From an uncultured Caldilineaceae bacterium (GTDB lineage Bacteria; Chloroflexota; Anaerolineae; Caldilineales; Caldilineaceae), in NCBI GenBank assembly GCA_951812725.1, contig OX638330.1, positions 2,604,001-2,668,000 on the forward strand: 64,000 bases of DNA. The letters are read 5' to 3'. Under the pieces are notes generated by a model. The model was not told the DNA's origin, did no database searches, and saw only the letters and a list, made by a program, of their open reading frames with translations. The position numbers and the translations under genes are program-made. Shown here piece after piece: positions 1-9,188 of this stretch. Each line of letters opens with the position of its first letter. The first letter of the stretch is position 1.

Positions 1-1254
1 GTTACCGACATCCGGTATAAAGAGGTCGCCGGTCTGCGGGTCAAAGGCAAATCCCCAGGGATTGCGAATGCCCAGCGCCCATATTTCGCCACGGAAGTCG
101 TCATTCTGCGAGTAGGGATTACTGCTGGGCACGCGATAGGGAATGTCTGTGTCACTCACATCGATCCGAAGAATCTTGCCTCGCAGCGACGTGGGATCCT
201 GGCCTGCGTTTTCGTACCAGAGACCGCCGTCTCCACTGCCTATGTAGAGGAAGCCATCCTGCGGTCCGAAGGCAAGATGGCCGCCATTGTGCATCGCGTC
301 CGGTTGGTCGATTGTCAGGACAATTTCCTCGCTGTCCTGGTCGACTCTGTTCGGATCGCCGCTGGTTGCGAAACGGCTGATAACAGTGACGCCGTCGATA
401 TTTGTGTAACTCACAAATAGAATAGGGACGGCTGGAAAGGAAGGGGGAAAGGCTACATTGAGCAGCCCTTGCTCGCCGCAACAACTGACGCGGTCCGCAA
501 TATCCAGAAAGGGCTCATCCTGGATCACGCCGTCTTGCACGATAAGGACACGGCCTCTCTGTTCAACAACGAATAACCTGCCGCTGCCGTCGCCTGCGTG
601 GGTGACCTGCACCGGCAACTCGAATCCCGAGACTACTTTGACAAGCTTCAGGCCAGCCGTCCGTTGCTCTGTCGGGTGGGCAGCTGGAGACCCGAACACT
701 CGCAATTCGCGCCAAGCCACCCAACTGGGACTCTCAAGGGTGAGAACCAGGACTTCGTCTGCGACCCGCGGGGGCACAAAGTCAATGCGGAGGGTTTGGC
801 CGTCCTCTGTGTAAACTTCGGAGAGACGTTTGTAGAGTGTGCGGGTACCCGTAGCGTTGCCTAGCCACACCTCATGTGTAGTCGGGCCAGACGGAGCTTG
901 TGCCGTGACCAACTCGACGGAATGTATCATGTACAAACCGTCCAGGGCAACTGAGAACCATTGCGTCGGATGTTGTCCGGAACTCCAAACTGTTTCAGAA
1001 TCGCCATCGATCGCATTGTACGCAGTTTCTTCATCGATTCTCAGATGGCCTTCTTCGGTCTTTGTAGAACCGCGTCCGACACCCCGACCTGCGACATTCT
1101 CACCCTGCGGAGGAGGTGTTGATGTAGCAGTGGGTTGAGGGGTGGCCGTTTGTACCGGGTCTACCGTGTCAGATTCAGTGGAGGACCGACATGAGGCCAG
1201 AACCAGAAGAGAAAGCAGTGCACAGACGGCGAAATATCGGGGCATTCTACTCAT
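1..1254 (-). CDS. PQQ-dependent sugar dehydrogenase lipoprotein with discoidin-like domain (3' end cut by window)
   Basis: The frame is open from an ATG at 1254 to the window edge, giving 418 codons. The N-terminus is a lipoprotein signal (LLVLASC, Cys about residue 22), followed by a Thr/Pro linker. Residues about 65-190 read like an F5/8 type C (discoidin) carbohydrate-binding domain (DGDSETVWSS, WFSVALDG). From about residue 205 it matches the glucose/sorbosone dehydrogenase propeller: GDGSGRLFVVEQ, GEQGLLNVAF, HNGGHLAFGPQDG, SGDGG, LRGKILRID and WALGIRNPWGFAFDPQTGD. These enzymes oxidise aldoses or related compounds outside the membrane using PQQ. A binding domain ahead of the propeller suggests action on surface-bound glycans; this is inferred. 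It lies 107 bp downstream of the OppC-type permease on the same strand. A second Met is at residue 4. The C-terminal part is outside the window. Confidence 0.88.
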   Translation of the reverse strand, partial: MSRMPRYFAVCALLSLLVLASCRSSTESDTVDPVQTATPQPTATSTPPPQGENVAGRGVGRGSTKTEEGHLRIDEETAYNAIDGDSETVWSSGQHPTQWFSVALDGLYMIHSVELVTAQAPSGPTTHEVWLGNATGTRTLYKRLSEVYTEDGQTLRIDFVPPRVADEVLVLTLESPSWVAWRELRVFGSPAAHPTEQRTAGLKLVKVVSGFELPVQVTHAGDGSGRLFVVEQRGRVLIVQDGVIQDEPFLDIADRVSCCGEQGLLNVAFPPSFPAVPILFVSYTNIDGVTVISRFATSGDPNRVDQDSEEIVLTIDQPDAMHNGGHLAFGPQDGFLYIGSGDGGLWYENAGQDPTSLRGKILRIDVSDTDIPYRVPSSNPYSQNDDFRGEIWALGIRNPWGFAFDPQTGDLFIPDVGN

Positions 1255-1360
1255 GTGCGACAGGTCTTTCCGCCAACAGCAATGAATGTGAGAGAGCAGG
1301 GTTGGAAACTGCCCTGCAAGACGAGCGGCATGCTTGGCGCTGCATCTCTTGCCCATGCTA

Positions 1361-2494
1361 TTAGAGTGAATAGGGATCGACCGCGTCGCGCAGTCCGTCG
1401 CCGACGAAGTTGAAGGTGAGGACGGCGGCAATGACGAAGAAAGCAGGGATCAGTAGCCAGGGCTGTTGAAGAAGGACGCTTACCAATTGGGCCTGCTTCA
1501 GGAGGGCGCCCCAACTGGTCTGAGGCGGCTGGATGCCTAATCCCAGGAAACTGAGGGCGGTTTCGGCCAGAATCATGCCGGGAATTGCCAGGGTGGAGAC
1601 GACGATAATGTGGCTGAAGGCATTGGGCAGCAAGTGGCGAAAGATGATACGGGCGTCGGAGGCGCCGGCGGCCCTGGCTGCCAGCGAGTACTCCATCTCG
1701 CGGAATGACAACACTTTTGCTCGCACCTGGCGGGCAAGGCCGGTCCACTGGATCAGGGATAGGATTACTGATATGGCAAAGAATCGCTGCAAAGGGGACC
1801 AGGTTGGAGGCATGGCCGCGGCCAGAGCAGCCCACAAAGGAATCGCGGGGAAGGACATCAGGAACTCGATGACGCGTTGGATCATGGTATCGATCATACC
1901 GCCGTAGAAGCCCGATATCGTGCCCAGTGAAGCACCGAAAATGATTGTCAGGATCACGCCGACCAGACCGATTGTCAGGGAGATCCGGGCGCCCATAAAG
2001 ACGCGCGCGACCATATCGTGGCCCAAATCGTCGCTGCCCAGCAGATAGAAGACGCCCGGCTCGTCCACGCCGTAGAGATGGCGGTTGAAAGGGATCAGTC
2101 CGAACAGTTTGTATTCGTATCCCTTTACAAAGAATTTAATCGGGTAGATTATTTCGAAATTTTCATCATGTACCCAGCGGAATGTGTCCATGTCGATTTT
2201 GCTGTCCAGGCCATAGACAAAGGGACGCAAGTGAAAATTTCCCTGTTCGTCGAGAAAACGGGGCAGCTGCGGGGGGACAAATACGTAGTCTTCGTGCACA
2301 TCAGTAAAGCGAACTGGGGCCAGAAAGTCTGCAAACAGGGCCGACATATACAAGAAGATCAGGACGAGTCCGCCGCCGATGGCGAGTCGGTTGCGCAGGA
2401 AGCGGCGCCCGATCAGCCTGGCAGGTGAAATAGCCGTAGCCTTGCGGGCATCATTTCCAGCGTGAAGATTGACGGTTGCAGCGTTTGTCGCCAT
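1361..2494 (-). CDS. ABC transporter permease, OppC/DppC type
   Basis: A 377-residue inner-membrane permease. The first membrane segment is at about residues 37-57 (GGGLVLIFLYMSALFADFLAP). The LGSDDLGHDMVARVFMGAR signature that opens the BPD_transp_1 domain follows, and the EAA loop reads EYSLAARAAGASDARIIFRH, where the ATPase docks. It ends in the typical GDGLRDAVDPYSL tail. It is about 80 residues longer than usual OppC because of an insert between the first membrane segment and the transport domain (about residues 65-150). The start ATG lies 2 nt past the stop of the OppB-type gene, so both are probably co-translated. The substrate cannot be read from the permease. No ATPase gene is next to it. 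Confidence 0.95.
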   Translation of the reverse strand: MATNAATVNLHAGNDARKATAISPARLIGRRFLRNRLAIGGGLVLIFLYMSALFADFLAPVRFTDVHEDYVFVPPQLPRFLDEQGNFHLRPFVYGLDSKIDMDTFRWVHDENFEIIYPIKFFVKGYEYKLFGLIPFNRHLYGVDEPGVFYLLGSDDLGHDMVARVFMGARISLTIGLVGVILTIIFGASLGTISGFYGGMIDTMIQRVIEFLMSFPAIPLWAALAAAMPPTWSPLQRFFAISVILSLIQWTGLARQVRAKVLSFREMEYSLAARAAGASDARIIFRHLLPNAFSHIIVVSTLAIPGMILAETALSFLGLGIQPPQTSWGALLKQAQLVSVLLQQPWLLIPAFFVIAAVLTFNFVGDGLRDAVDPYSL

Positions 2495-2496
2495 GA

Positions 2497-3480
2497 TCAG
2501 GTGTAGCGGATGCGAGGATCGATCCAGACGAGCAGGATATCGGCCAGGAAGTTGCCGATTACCAACAGCCCGGCCAGAAAGACGAGGAAAGTGCCGGCGA
2601 GATACATGTCCTGCTGGAGCAGGGCATTGAAATAGAGCGGGCCTGTAGTGGGCAGGCTGAGTACCATTGACACGATGGTTGCGCCTGAGATGATCTGTGG
2701 AAGACTTGTGCCCAGAACCATCACCAGTGGATGGATTGCGTTGCGCACGGCGTGGACAAGGATCACCCGCCGTTCAGGCAGCCCCTTGGCGCGCGCTGAT
2801 GTGATATATGCAATTTTGAGTACATCGAGCAGATTACCCCGCATCATTCGGATCAACCCGGCAGTGCCGGAGGTACCGACAACAATAACAGGGATCCACA
2901 TGTGTTTCAACAGGTCCCATAACTTTGCAAAGTCCCAGGGTGCGTCCTCATACTCGGGCGAAAACAACCCTCCGACCGACTGATCAAAGGTCATGGCGGC
3001 GATGACCATAAAGATCAGAGCCAGCAAGAAGTTTGGAATAGAAAGGCCGATCATACCGATTGTGGTGAAGAGATGATCGCTGGCCTGATACTGGTGGGTG
3101 GCGGAATAGATGCCGATTGGGATAGCGATAAACCAGGTGACAATCAGGGTTGTGATCGAGATCAGCATAGTCAGCGTCAGCCGCTCCCAAATCAGCTCGC
3201 TCACGTCCTTGTTGTAGGCAAAGGAACGGCCAAAATCACCCTGGACAAAGCCGCTTACCCACTTCCAATACTGCACGTAGATCGGCTGATCAAGGCCGTA
3301 CTGCTGTACTATCGTTTCCAGCTGGCTCTCTGTAGTCGTTGTCCCCTGAGACTCCAGCTCTTCGCGGTAGACATCCAAGTAGGAGCCGGGCGGCAGATTG
3401 ATAATCACGAAGCCCACGATCGAGACAAAGAACATCGTGACCAGCATGTATATAAAGCGGGGGATGATGAATTGTTGCAA
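2497..3480 (-). CDS. ABC transporter permease, OppB/DppB type
   Basis: A 327-residue permease with the N-terminal segment typical of OppB (IIPRFIYMLVTMFFVSIVGF) and the conserved PPGSYLD region. The LDQPIYVQYWKWVSGFVQGD stretch precedes the transport domain, and the EAA loop reads YITSARAKGLPERRVILVHA. The start is TTG at 3480, supported by GGAGG six bases upstream. It forms a pair with the OppC-type gene, 2 nt apart, making the membrane channel of a family-5 importer. The binding-protein gene lies 292 bp upstream across a strong hairpin, which may set a different expression level for the permeases. Confidence 0.95.
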   Translation of the reverse strand: MQQFIIPRFIYMLVTMFFVSIVGFVIINLPPGSYLDVYREELESQGTTTTESQLETIVQQYGLDQPIYVQYWKWVSGFVQGDFGRSFAYNKDVSELIWERLTLTMLISITTLIVTWFIAIPIGIYSATHQYQASDHLFTTIGMIGLSIPNFLLALIFMVIAAMTFDQSVGGLFSPEYEDAPWDFAKLWDLLKHMWIPVIVVGTSGTAGLIRMMRGNLLDVLKIAYITSARAKGLPERRVILVHAVRNAIHPLVMVLGTSLPQIISGATIVSMVLSLPTTGPLYFNALLQQDMYLAGTFLVFLAGLLVIGNFLADILLVWIDPRIRYT

Positions 3481-3595
3481 CAGCGGCCTCCAACGTACAG
3501 CCTACTCCTGATTTCACGCCACTACAGTATACAAGAAAGCGGACGAAACGCCCGCCTGTCGGCCCGTTTGAATACGAGTTTCCTTGTTTCTACGC

Positions 3596-3635
3596 GGGAG
3601 AGAGGAGTTTGGGATCCACTCCTCTCTCCCTTTTT
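3596..3635. terminator. Perfect 13-bp hairpin between binding-protein and permease genes
   Basis: GGGAGAGAGGAGT at 3596-3608 pairs exactly with ACTCCTCTCTCCC at 3618-3630 across a 9-base loop, followed on the plus strand by five T. Only plus-strand transcription would give a U-tract, but both neighbouring genes are on the minus strand. On the minus strand it therefore acts as a stable mRNA hairpin between the binding protein and its permeases, plausibly protecting or partly terminating the upstream message. It would also stop antisense transcription. Confidence 0.75.
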
Positions 3636-3772
3636 CGTCATCCTTTCGTTTCACCCCTTACTGGCCGGATGATACTGGATTTCGCGTCCGGTTCAGCTTG
3701 CGGCGTTTTCCTGCACAGGTGTTCAAATCGGTTGCAGACCGAATCATCAGCTCGGCAGATAGGTCCGCAATT

Positions 3773-5869
3773 CTACTCTTGGTAGAAGTATACTTCCGGA
3801 TAGGTCATTGCGCCGGGCATGCCAAGGACACCAGGGCCATGCCAACCGCCGAGCGGAAGGTCATCGCGCGTGGGCACGTTTTGAATCATATTGCCGGCGA
3901 CCACGATATTGGGAGGATCAGCGATGCCGCCCAGCAGGAAGGGACCTTCGTCGATGTGAATCTGGATGATCTGGAAGGTGAGTTCATCGCGTTTGGCGAC
4001 ATCAACCTCGGCTATTGCCAGTTTGTAGAGTTCCCACATGCGGTACATGGGATCGTCGACTGGGATTTCTTCACGCGGGGGCGTGCGGTCGCGTGGGTCC
4101 AGATCCAACTCGGTGCCCTCTTTGGGCGTGCCCTCTGCGGCCATCCAGGCGCCGTATAGGGGAGCCCAGCGGCCACCGCTGCCGTAAGAAACAAGCCAGG
4201 CGGGATAGGTCAAGACATCGGGACCGTCGGGTGCGCCGCCGCCATAGAGGCGAATGTCGTAGGTGGCGTTGGTTGTCATCACGCCGACTTGCGAGCCGGG
4301 AATCGAATTGACATAAGCGTTAAGGCCGACCGCTTTCCAGTCCTCAACCATCAGCTCGGCCGTTTCGAGGAAGGCGGTATTGCCGGCCGGGAAGTCGATT
4401 CGGACTTCGAGAGGTGAGCCGTCGGGGAGATCGCGGAAGCCGTCGCCATCCTGGTCGGTGACGTCGATCTCGTCGAGCAGGCTGTTGGCCAGTTCAGGGT
4501 CATAGGTGACTGCAGACTCTCGCCATTCGACCAGAATCTCTTTGCCTCTTTCCGAGCGGTTGAACTGGACTGAGTTGGGGGACATGGTTCCGGTGCTGGC
4601 CTCCTCGCCTAAGCCGAGGAAGGTGATCTTACGGATACGCTCACGGTCCATGGCGTGGGACAGGGCTCTACGGTACTGAACGGTGCGAACGATTTCGCGC
4701 TTGCCGTCGTCGGGGTTGTTCCAGTTGACACCCCAGGCGGGTGCGCCGCCGGCGCCGTTATCCCAGAGGAGAACGCGATAGTCGCCATTGGCCTCATTCT
4801 CCTTCAGGACTGCCAGATCGCGGAGGGAGAGATGGGGATGGGCATGAAAGTTGACATCACCGTTGAAGATGCGCAGCTTCAGCACCTCGGCGTTCTCAGA
4901 GTAGATCACTTCCAGCTTGTCCAAATAGGGAAGCTGGTTGCCGGCGGTATCGACAACATAGTAGTAGGGATTGCGCTCCAGAATCAGGCGGTTGCCTGGA
5001 TCAAGCGTGACCGGCATCCAGGCATTCAAGACAGGCCTGTCGGGGTTAATCCACCAGTCCTGCTTCTCTGTGAACTCTTCGTAGTCGGCAGCGTCAGAGT
5101 AATCGGGATGGAACTGCTCAAGGTAGTGACGTGGGTACGGCCCGAAGTTGCCTGAGATTCCGCCATTGACAAATGCGGCCAGCTCTCTCTCGATCAGGGG
5201 AGAGGGGGAAACGAAGGTGAAGCGAATCGAGTAGTCGTCGATCTTCTCGGCAGTCATGGGCTGGCCGCCAACGAGTGTCCAGGCCGGCATTGCCATTGGA
5301 TGGTCCGGGTTGGCAGCCATGTCCTCCCACCAGAAGAGGATGTCGTCTACTGTAAAGGGCTGGCCGTCGGACCACCTGGTCCCCTCTCGGAAGTAGAAGG
5401 TCCACTCAGTGGCGTCGGCGTTGCTCTCCCAGGCTCTGGCCAGCCCCGGGCCGACGGCTGTGCCGCCCTCTTCCCAATGCAGCGGCGAATGGCCGTACAT
5501 ATAGGCCGAAGTGCTGCGGAAATCGGCGCGGGTGGTGGTGCGCTTCAAAGTGCCACCATATTTGCCGACCTCGATCCAAGGAAGGTCTATTACCAGCGGA
5601 TCGTTGGGAATACGTTCTTCGAGGGGAGGCAGGTCACCGGCAGCGACCATTTCGGCAAGCTGGGGCGCCTCGTTGGAGGACATCATTGCACCGTCGGCGG
5701 AGGCATCATCGCTGTCATCCGCGGCGGCTTCTTCAGCGGCAGCCGGTTCTTCCTCGGCAGCAGGCTCGTCGCCGGCACCGCAGGCCGCCAGCACCAGCAT
5801 GAGCGCCAGCAGCAGTACCCACACCGCGTATGCGGAGCGGCTGGAAGGGCTAGTTTGGACTCGTGACAT
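3773..5869 (-). CDS. ABC transporter family-5 solute-binding lipoprotein
   Basis: A 698-residue SBP_bac_5 protein. The start at 5869 is chosen because AAAGGAG sits 8 bases upstream and a lipoprotein signal begins there (LLALMLVLAACGAGDE). Longer starts would run into the sulfatase gene. An acidic linker of Ala/Glu/Asp follows the signal. Family features include GTRWSDGQPFTVDDILFWWE (about residues 160-180), RNPYYYVVDTAGNQLPYLD, RRALSHAMDRERIRK and TDQDGDGFRDLPDG, which resembles a calcium-binding loop. It is over 100 residues longer than classical OppA/DppA, as in other Chloroflexota members of the family. It probably delivers ligand to the OppB/OppC pair. The binding protein at 14118-16184 is a close paralogue. 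Its place beside a sulfatase suggests a sulfated or glycan-derived ligand, by inference only. Confidence 0.93.
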   Translation of the reverse strand: MSRVQTSPSSRSAYAVWVLLLALMLVLAACGAGDEPAAEEEPAAAEEAAADDSDDASADGAMMSSNEAPQLAEMVAAGDLPPLEERIPNDPLVIDLPWIEVGKYGGTLKRTTTRADFRSTSAYMYGHSPLHWEEGGTAVGPGLARAWESNADATEWTFYFREGTRWSDGQPFTVDDILFWWEDMAANPDHPMAMPAWTLVGGQPMTAEKIDDYSIRFTFVSPSPLIERELAAFVNGGISGNFGPYPRHYLEQFHPDYSDAADYEEFTEKQDWWINPDRPVLNAWMPVTLDPGNRLILERNPYYYVVDTAGNQLPYLDKLEVIYSENAEVLKLRIFNGDVNFHAHPHLSLRDLAVLKENEANGDYRVLLWDNGAGGAPAWGVNWNNPDDGKREIVRTVQYRRALSHAMDRERIRKITFLGLGEEASTGTMSPNSVQFNRSERGKEILVEWRESAVTYDPELANSLLDEIDVTDQDGDGFRDLPDGSPLEVRIDFPAGNTAFLETAELMVEDWKAVGLNAYVNSIPGSQVGVMTTNATYDIRLYGGGAPDGPDVLTYPAWLVSYGSGGRWAPLYGAWMAAEGTPKEGTELDLDPRDRTPPREEIPVDDPMYRMWELYKLAIAEVDVAKRDELTFQIIQIHIDEGPFLLGGIADPPNIVVAGNMIQNVPTRDDLPLGGWHGPGVLGMPGAMTYPEVYFYQE

Positions 5870-5943
5870 CTGGGTTCTCCTTTGCATGATGAATATGAGA
5901 TTGAAGGGAAAAACAGGAGAGCCTATGATAGGTTCTCGCTTGC

Positions 5944-7398
5944 TTAATGGCGCACGTCCACATTGTGATACTCGGTATGATAGCCGGGCCAACTGGTGTT
6001 GCGTCGATCTGCTTCGGTATCCTTGGGGACGGGCAGCGTCACCCAGTTGCGGCCGGCCACTGCGGCTGACCCGCGCGCGTGGTGACGGTCGATCAGTTCG
6101 GTCCGCAGTCGTTGGAGATGGGATGAGGCTTCGGTAGTGCCCGCAAGATTGTGCAGCTCCTGTGGATCGCTTTCGAGGTCGAAGAGTTGCTCGCTGCCGC
6201 CCTCAGGGAACCAGAGGTATTTCCAACGGCCGTCGGTAATGGCGATATTTCCGGGTCGGTTGGAGCCGCCCATCTGTGACTCCAGGTAGGGCCGCGGCTC
6301 GATTTTGCCGCGGGCCAGGGCGACAAGGTCGACGCCGTCCACGTCTTGCGGCGGCGATCCGCCGGCGGCTGCTACTGCGGTCGGCAGAATGTCGGCCAGG
6401 GTGACCAGGGAACGGTTACACGTACCATGCTGACGGTTGTCCCAGGGTTGCGGCATGCGCAAGGCAAACGGGACGTGGGCAGAGGGTTCGTGGAAGAAGC
6501 TCTTGGCGCCAGCGTGATGGTCGCCAAGATATTCGCCGTGATCTGACGTATAGATGACAAGCGTTTCGTTGAAGATACCCATATCTTGCAAAGCGGCGAA
6601 GATGCGGCCCATATTGTAATCGATCTGGGTGATAACTCCGTAATAGGCGGCGCGGGCGGCGCGAATAATCTCGGGCGGCACGAGGTCGAAGGACTGTTTC
6701 TCGCGCGTCAGCCGAAAGGCGTAGGGCACGTTCTCGCCTTCGCTCCAGTCGCCGAAGACCGGTTGGGGGATGTCGCAGTCGAGATACATGGAGTAGTAGG
6801 GCTCCGGCGGGTCTATCGGCGGATGCGGTTTGGAGAAAGAGCACCAGAGGAAGAAGGGGACCGTGGGATCACGGCGCTCGCGGATGAACTCCACACACTG
6901 TTCGGCAGTCCAGGACGTGAGGGTCAAGGCTTCGGGGACAGTGGCGAGGCCGGGGTAGAGTTCATTCTGGCCGAGGCCGTGGTGCATCGGTTGGACGTCG
7001 TAGCCGCGGCGCGCCATGTGGCGGTAGTAATCTTCCGGCAGGATCATTTCCTGAAAGCCGTGGCGGGCGCGCTGGGGTGTGAAGTGCATTTTGCCGATGG
7101 CGGCGGTCTGATAGCCCAGTTGGTTCATGCAGGTTGGGAGTGTGTTGCGGGCTCCCCTCAAGACGCGCGAGGACGGACCGTTTCCGGTCATACCGTGCGT
7201 GGTGACGTATTTTCCGGTCATGATCGACATGCGCGAGGGCACGCAGATGGGGCAGTCGGCGTAGGCGGCGCTGAAGTTGATGCCTTCGCGCGTCAGATGA
7301 TCGAAATGGGGGGTGCGCATGAAGGCGGGGGCAGCGTCGCCGGCGGAATCATGGCGCTGCTGGTCGGTGGTGATAAGTAAGATGTGAGGGCGGTCCAT
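5944..7398 (-). CDS. Sulfatase, formylglycine-dependent (cytoplasmic type)
   Basis: A 484-residue member of the alkaline phosphatase/sulfatase superfamily. The N-terminus HILLITTDQQRHDS holds the metal ligands, and CVPSR (Cys52 to Arg56) is the C-x-P-S-R motif in which Cys is converted to formylglycine. YTSDHGEYLGDH around residue 288 is the second metal-binding motif. It hydrolyses sulfate esters; the exact substrate is unknown. It has no signal peptide, so it probably works in the cytosol on imported compounds. It lies 74 bp upstream of the binding-protein gene on the same strand, consistent with one operon of sulfatase, binding protein and permeases. The Shine-Dalgarno sequence is weak. 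Confidence 0.93.
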   Translation of the reverse strand: MDRPHILLITTDQQRHDSAGDAAPAFMRTPHFDHLTREGINFSAAYADCPICVPSRMSIMTGKYVTTHGMTGNGPSSRVLRGARNTLPTCMNQLGYQTAAIGKMHFTPQRARHGFQEMILPEDYYRHMARRGYDVQPMHHGLGQNELYPGLATVPEALTLTSWTAEQCVEFIRERRDPTVPFFLWCSFSKPHPPIDPPEPYYSMYLDCDIPQPVFGDWSEGENVPYAFRLTREKQSFDLVPPEIIRAARAAYYGVITQIDYNMGRIFAALQDMGIFNETLVIYTSDHGEYLGDHHAGAKSFFHEPSAHVPFALRMPQPWDNRQHGTCNRSLVTLADILPTAVAAAGGSPPQDVDGVDLVALARGKIEPRPYLESQMGGSNRPGNIAITDGRWKYLWFPEGGSEQLFDLESDPQELHNLAGTTEASSHLQRLRTELIDRHHARGSAAVAGRNWVTLPVPKDTEADRRNTSWPGYHTEYHNVDVRH

Positions 7399-7740
7399 GT
7401 GGCTTTAGTCCTGATGTAAGGAGAATTTGATTCGCTTCCTGGAATTGCAATGTGGATCGGTAACTGCCAACAGGAAGACTTAGGCGCTGTACAGAGGTTG
7501 AGGGAAGTCACTGCCTTGCCGGGGAGAGGTATGCATATTCGTCTATCTCCGTCGCAGACGGTCGGCAATTCGCTCTACTACCCCTCTATCCAGGGAAATT
7601 CCGGTCACGATGCCTGGATAGTCTGTGCGTCATGGCTCAAACGTTGATTCATAATCCATCCTACGCTGACCGCAGGGCAATTCACGGTTTGTCAGGCATA
7701 AGTGCAGAATACTGATTTGTCCAGCAACACTAAGAACAGA
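7399..7740. other. Intergenic stretch without recognisable gene
   Basis: About 340 bases between the sulfatase start and the lactonase remnant. Both strands were read in all frames. Only short open frames with no recognisable motif appear. It must contain the promoter of the minus-strand sulfatase operon, but no convincing -35/-10 pair was picked out. Confidence 0.5.
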
Positions 7741-7957
7741 TCAGGGGTCTACGTTCCGTTGAAGGCAGCCCACTAATATAGCAGAGTCACCAAGTACGCT
7801 GGCGCTGCCGGGATATCCTTTCGGCCACACTGCATAGTTGCAGAGCGCCCGAGGTGACATCCAGGCCGTACTCATAAATGCCCTCCCCCTTCCCTTCGAG
7901 AACTTTTCCGGTTCCAAACAGGATCGATTCAGTGTATGTTCCGATGAAAACCAGTCA
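7741..7957 (-). pseudogene. Remnant of a lactonase-family (7-bladed propeller) gene
   Basis: Reading the minus strand from 7954 gives LVFIGTYTESILFGTGKVLE and then GKGEGIYEYGLDVTSGALQL. This matches the N-terminus of lactonase-family proteins (COG2706, 6-phosphogluconolactonase-like). A TGA stands directly before this stretch where the start should be. After about 45 codons the frame breaks. A second frame near 7790 may continue it with DIPAAPAYLVT, where the family has an 'IPNPSYL' motif. The rest of the usual 340 or so residues is absent. It is therefore a decayed 5' fragment. It lies in a sugar-catabolic neighbourhood, where an intact lactonase would have made sense. Confidence 0.7.
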
Positions 7958-8009
7958 CTGTACTGAAATGTGGTTTTCCTTCCAACGACAGCGCCGGCCG
8001 CATGACGCT

Positions 8010-8939
8010 TCATGCTTCCACTATGCCAACACGCTCACCAATGTCTTTGATGTATCGGAGAGAAGCGATATTCTCCCGATCAAATTCCTCGCTTGCCACC
8101 CATTCAGCAGGGAGATCGGAGACACTTCTGGCAACACCGGGCACATCCTCCAGTTCTATCGAGATCACGCCATCGAAGCCGACGTCTTTGAGCGCTATCA
8201 TCACGGCTTCCCAATCGATCTTTCCTTTTCCGGGCCGCCAGTGAACATTCGTCATTGCGTCATTGTCGGAAAAGTGGCAATGGAAGATTCGATCACCCAG
8301 CTGATAGATGACCATATGGGGGATCTCACCAACGGGGAAAAGGTGGCTGGGATCAAAATTCATCCCCAGTGAGTCCGACCCGACGTGTTCGATTAAACGC
8401 AGCATGGAGGCGGCGTTGGCCATGTACCGAAACGGATGCGGCTCAAGTGCGTACTTAATTCCCGCTTGCTCACATAGATTACAGCACTGCCGCATTATGT
8501 CGACATAATCGAGCCAATTCTGTTGCCAATTCAGACCTGTGGGGATGTCTACCTGAAATTTCTGCATGTGTGGCAGGTCGGTAATCCGGGGGAACTGGAT
8601 GCCAAAGGGATGGACCGAAACGCTGTTGACTATCTCTGTTCCAAGCTCGACACCAACCTCGACCAGCTTCTTGAAATGTTCGACAGATTGTTCTCTTTCC
8701 CGCTTGTCCGGACTGGCCATTCCTGAAGGGGTTGAGACGAATTGGGATAGGACGAGGCCTTCGCTGTCAATAATGTTCCTGAGATCTTTGACAGTTTGCG
8801 GCGTGTAATATTCGTCGAGAATTTCACGCTTCCAGGCAATCAGCTCGACAGCGCTAAACCCCAGCTGTGCGATCCTCGAGATTGCTTCATCGTAAGGGGT
8901 GTCCCATTTGAAAGGCCACACAGATGCACCGAACTTCAT
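8010..8939 (-). CDS. Sugar phosphate isomerase/epimerase family protein (AP-endonuclease-2-like TIM barrel)
   Basis: A 309-residue xylose isomerase-like TIM barrel protein. It opens with MKFGASVWPFKWDTPYDEAI, and FSAVELIAW lies on the first strands. Likely metal ligands are the Glu in YALEPHPF, the Asp and His in MNFDPSHLF, the HCHFSDND stretch and the Glu in ISIELED. Proteins of this type isomerise, epimerise or dehydrate sugars and inositols; the substrate cannot be told here. It lies between a sulfatase operon and a CUT1 sugar importer on the same strand, so a role in breaking down the imported sugar is likely. An AAGAGAGA stretch lies upstream of the ATG at 8939. Confidence 0.88.
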   Translation of the reverse strand: MKFGASVWPFKWDTPYDEAISRIAQLGFSAVELIAWKREILDEYYTPQTVKDLRNIIDSEGLVLSQFVSTPSGMASPDKREREQSVEHFKKLVEVGVELGTEIVNSVSVHPFGIQFPRITDLPHMQKFQVDIPTGLNWQQNWLDYVDIMRQCCNLCEQAGIKYALEPHPFRYMANAASMLRLIEHVGSDSLGMNFDPSHLFPVGEIPHMVIYQLGDRIFHCHFSDNDAMTNVHWRPGKGKIDWEAVMIALKDVGFDGVISIELEDVPGVARSVSDLPAEWVASEEFDRENIASLRYIKDIGERVGIVEA

Positions 8940-9136
8940 GGTATTGTCTCTCTTTCAGAAGGGGTCTGCGATTGTCCAGCAGAATGGGGAGCCAAAGCGC
9001 CAGTCAAGGAAAGCCGCGCACAAGTGGTCTTTTTTGCCAGCCCAAGTATGGCTCAAGGGGGGGAAAGGGAAAGCCACAGTGCGGTCTTCATCGTGGTTAC
9101 TAAGACTGAAGGCAATTGTACCAGGTATTTCAAGCC

Positions 9137-9173
9137 CCAGGTGACCGGCACTTGAAACGTGCCGGTCACCTGG
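9137..9173 (-). terminator. 15-bp perfect hairpin downstream of the CUT1 importer operon
   Basis: CCAGGTGACCGGCAC at 9137-9151 pairs with GTGCCGGTCACCTGG at 9159-9173 across a 7-base loop. It starts 15 bases past the stop of the sugar-binding protein on the minus strand. No clear T-run follows, so it may be a Rho-independent-like terminator or an mRNA-stabilising 3' hairpin. Confidence 0.7.
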
Positions 9174-9188
9174 AACTTTACTTTGCTA

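Noticed and set aside
5870..5992. Longer start of the binding protein at 5992
   Set aside because: It would overlap the sulfatase gene and place about 40 residues before the lipoprotein signal. The ATG at 5869 has AAAGGAG.
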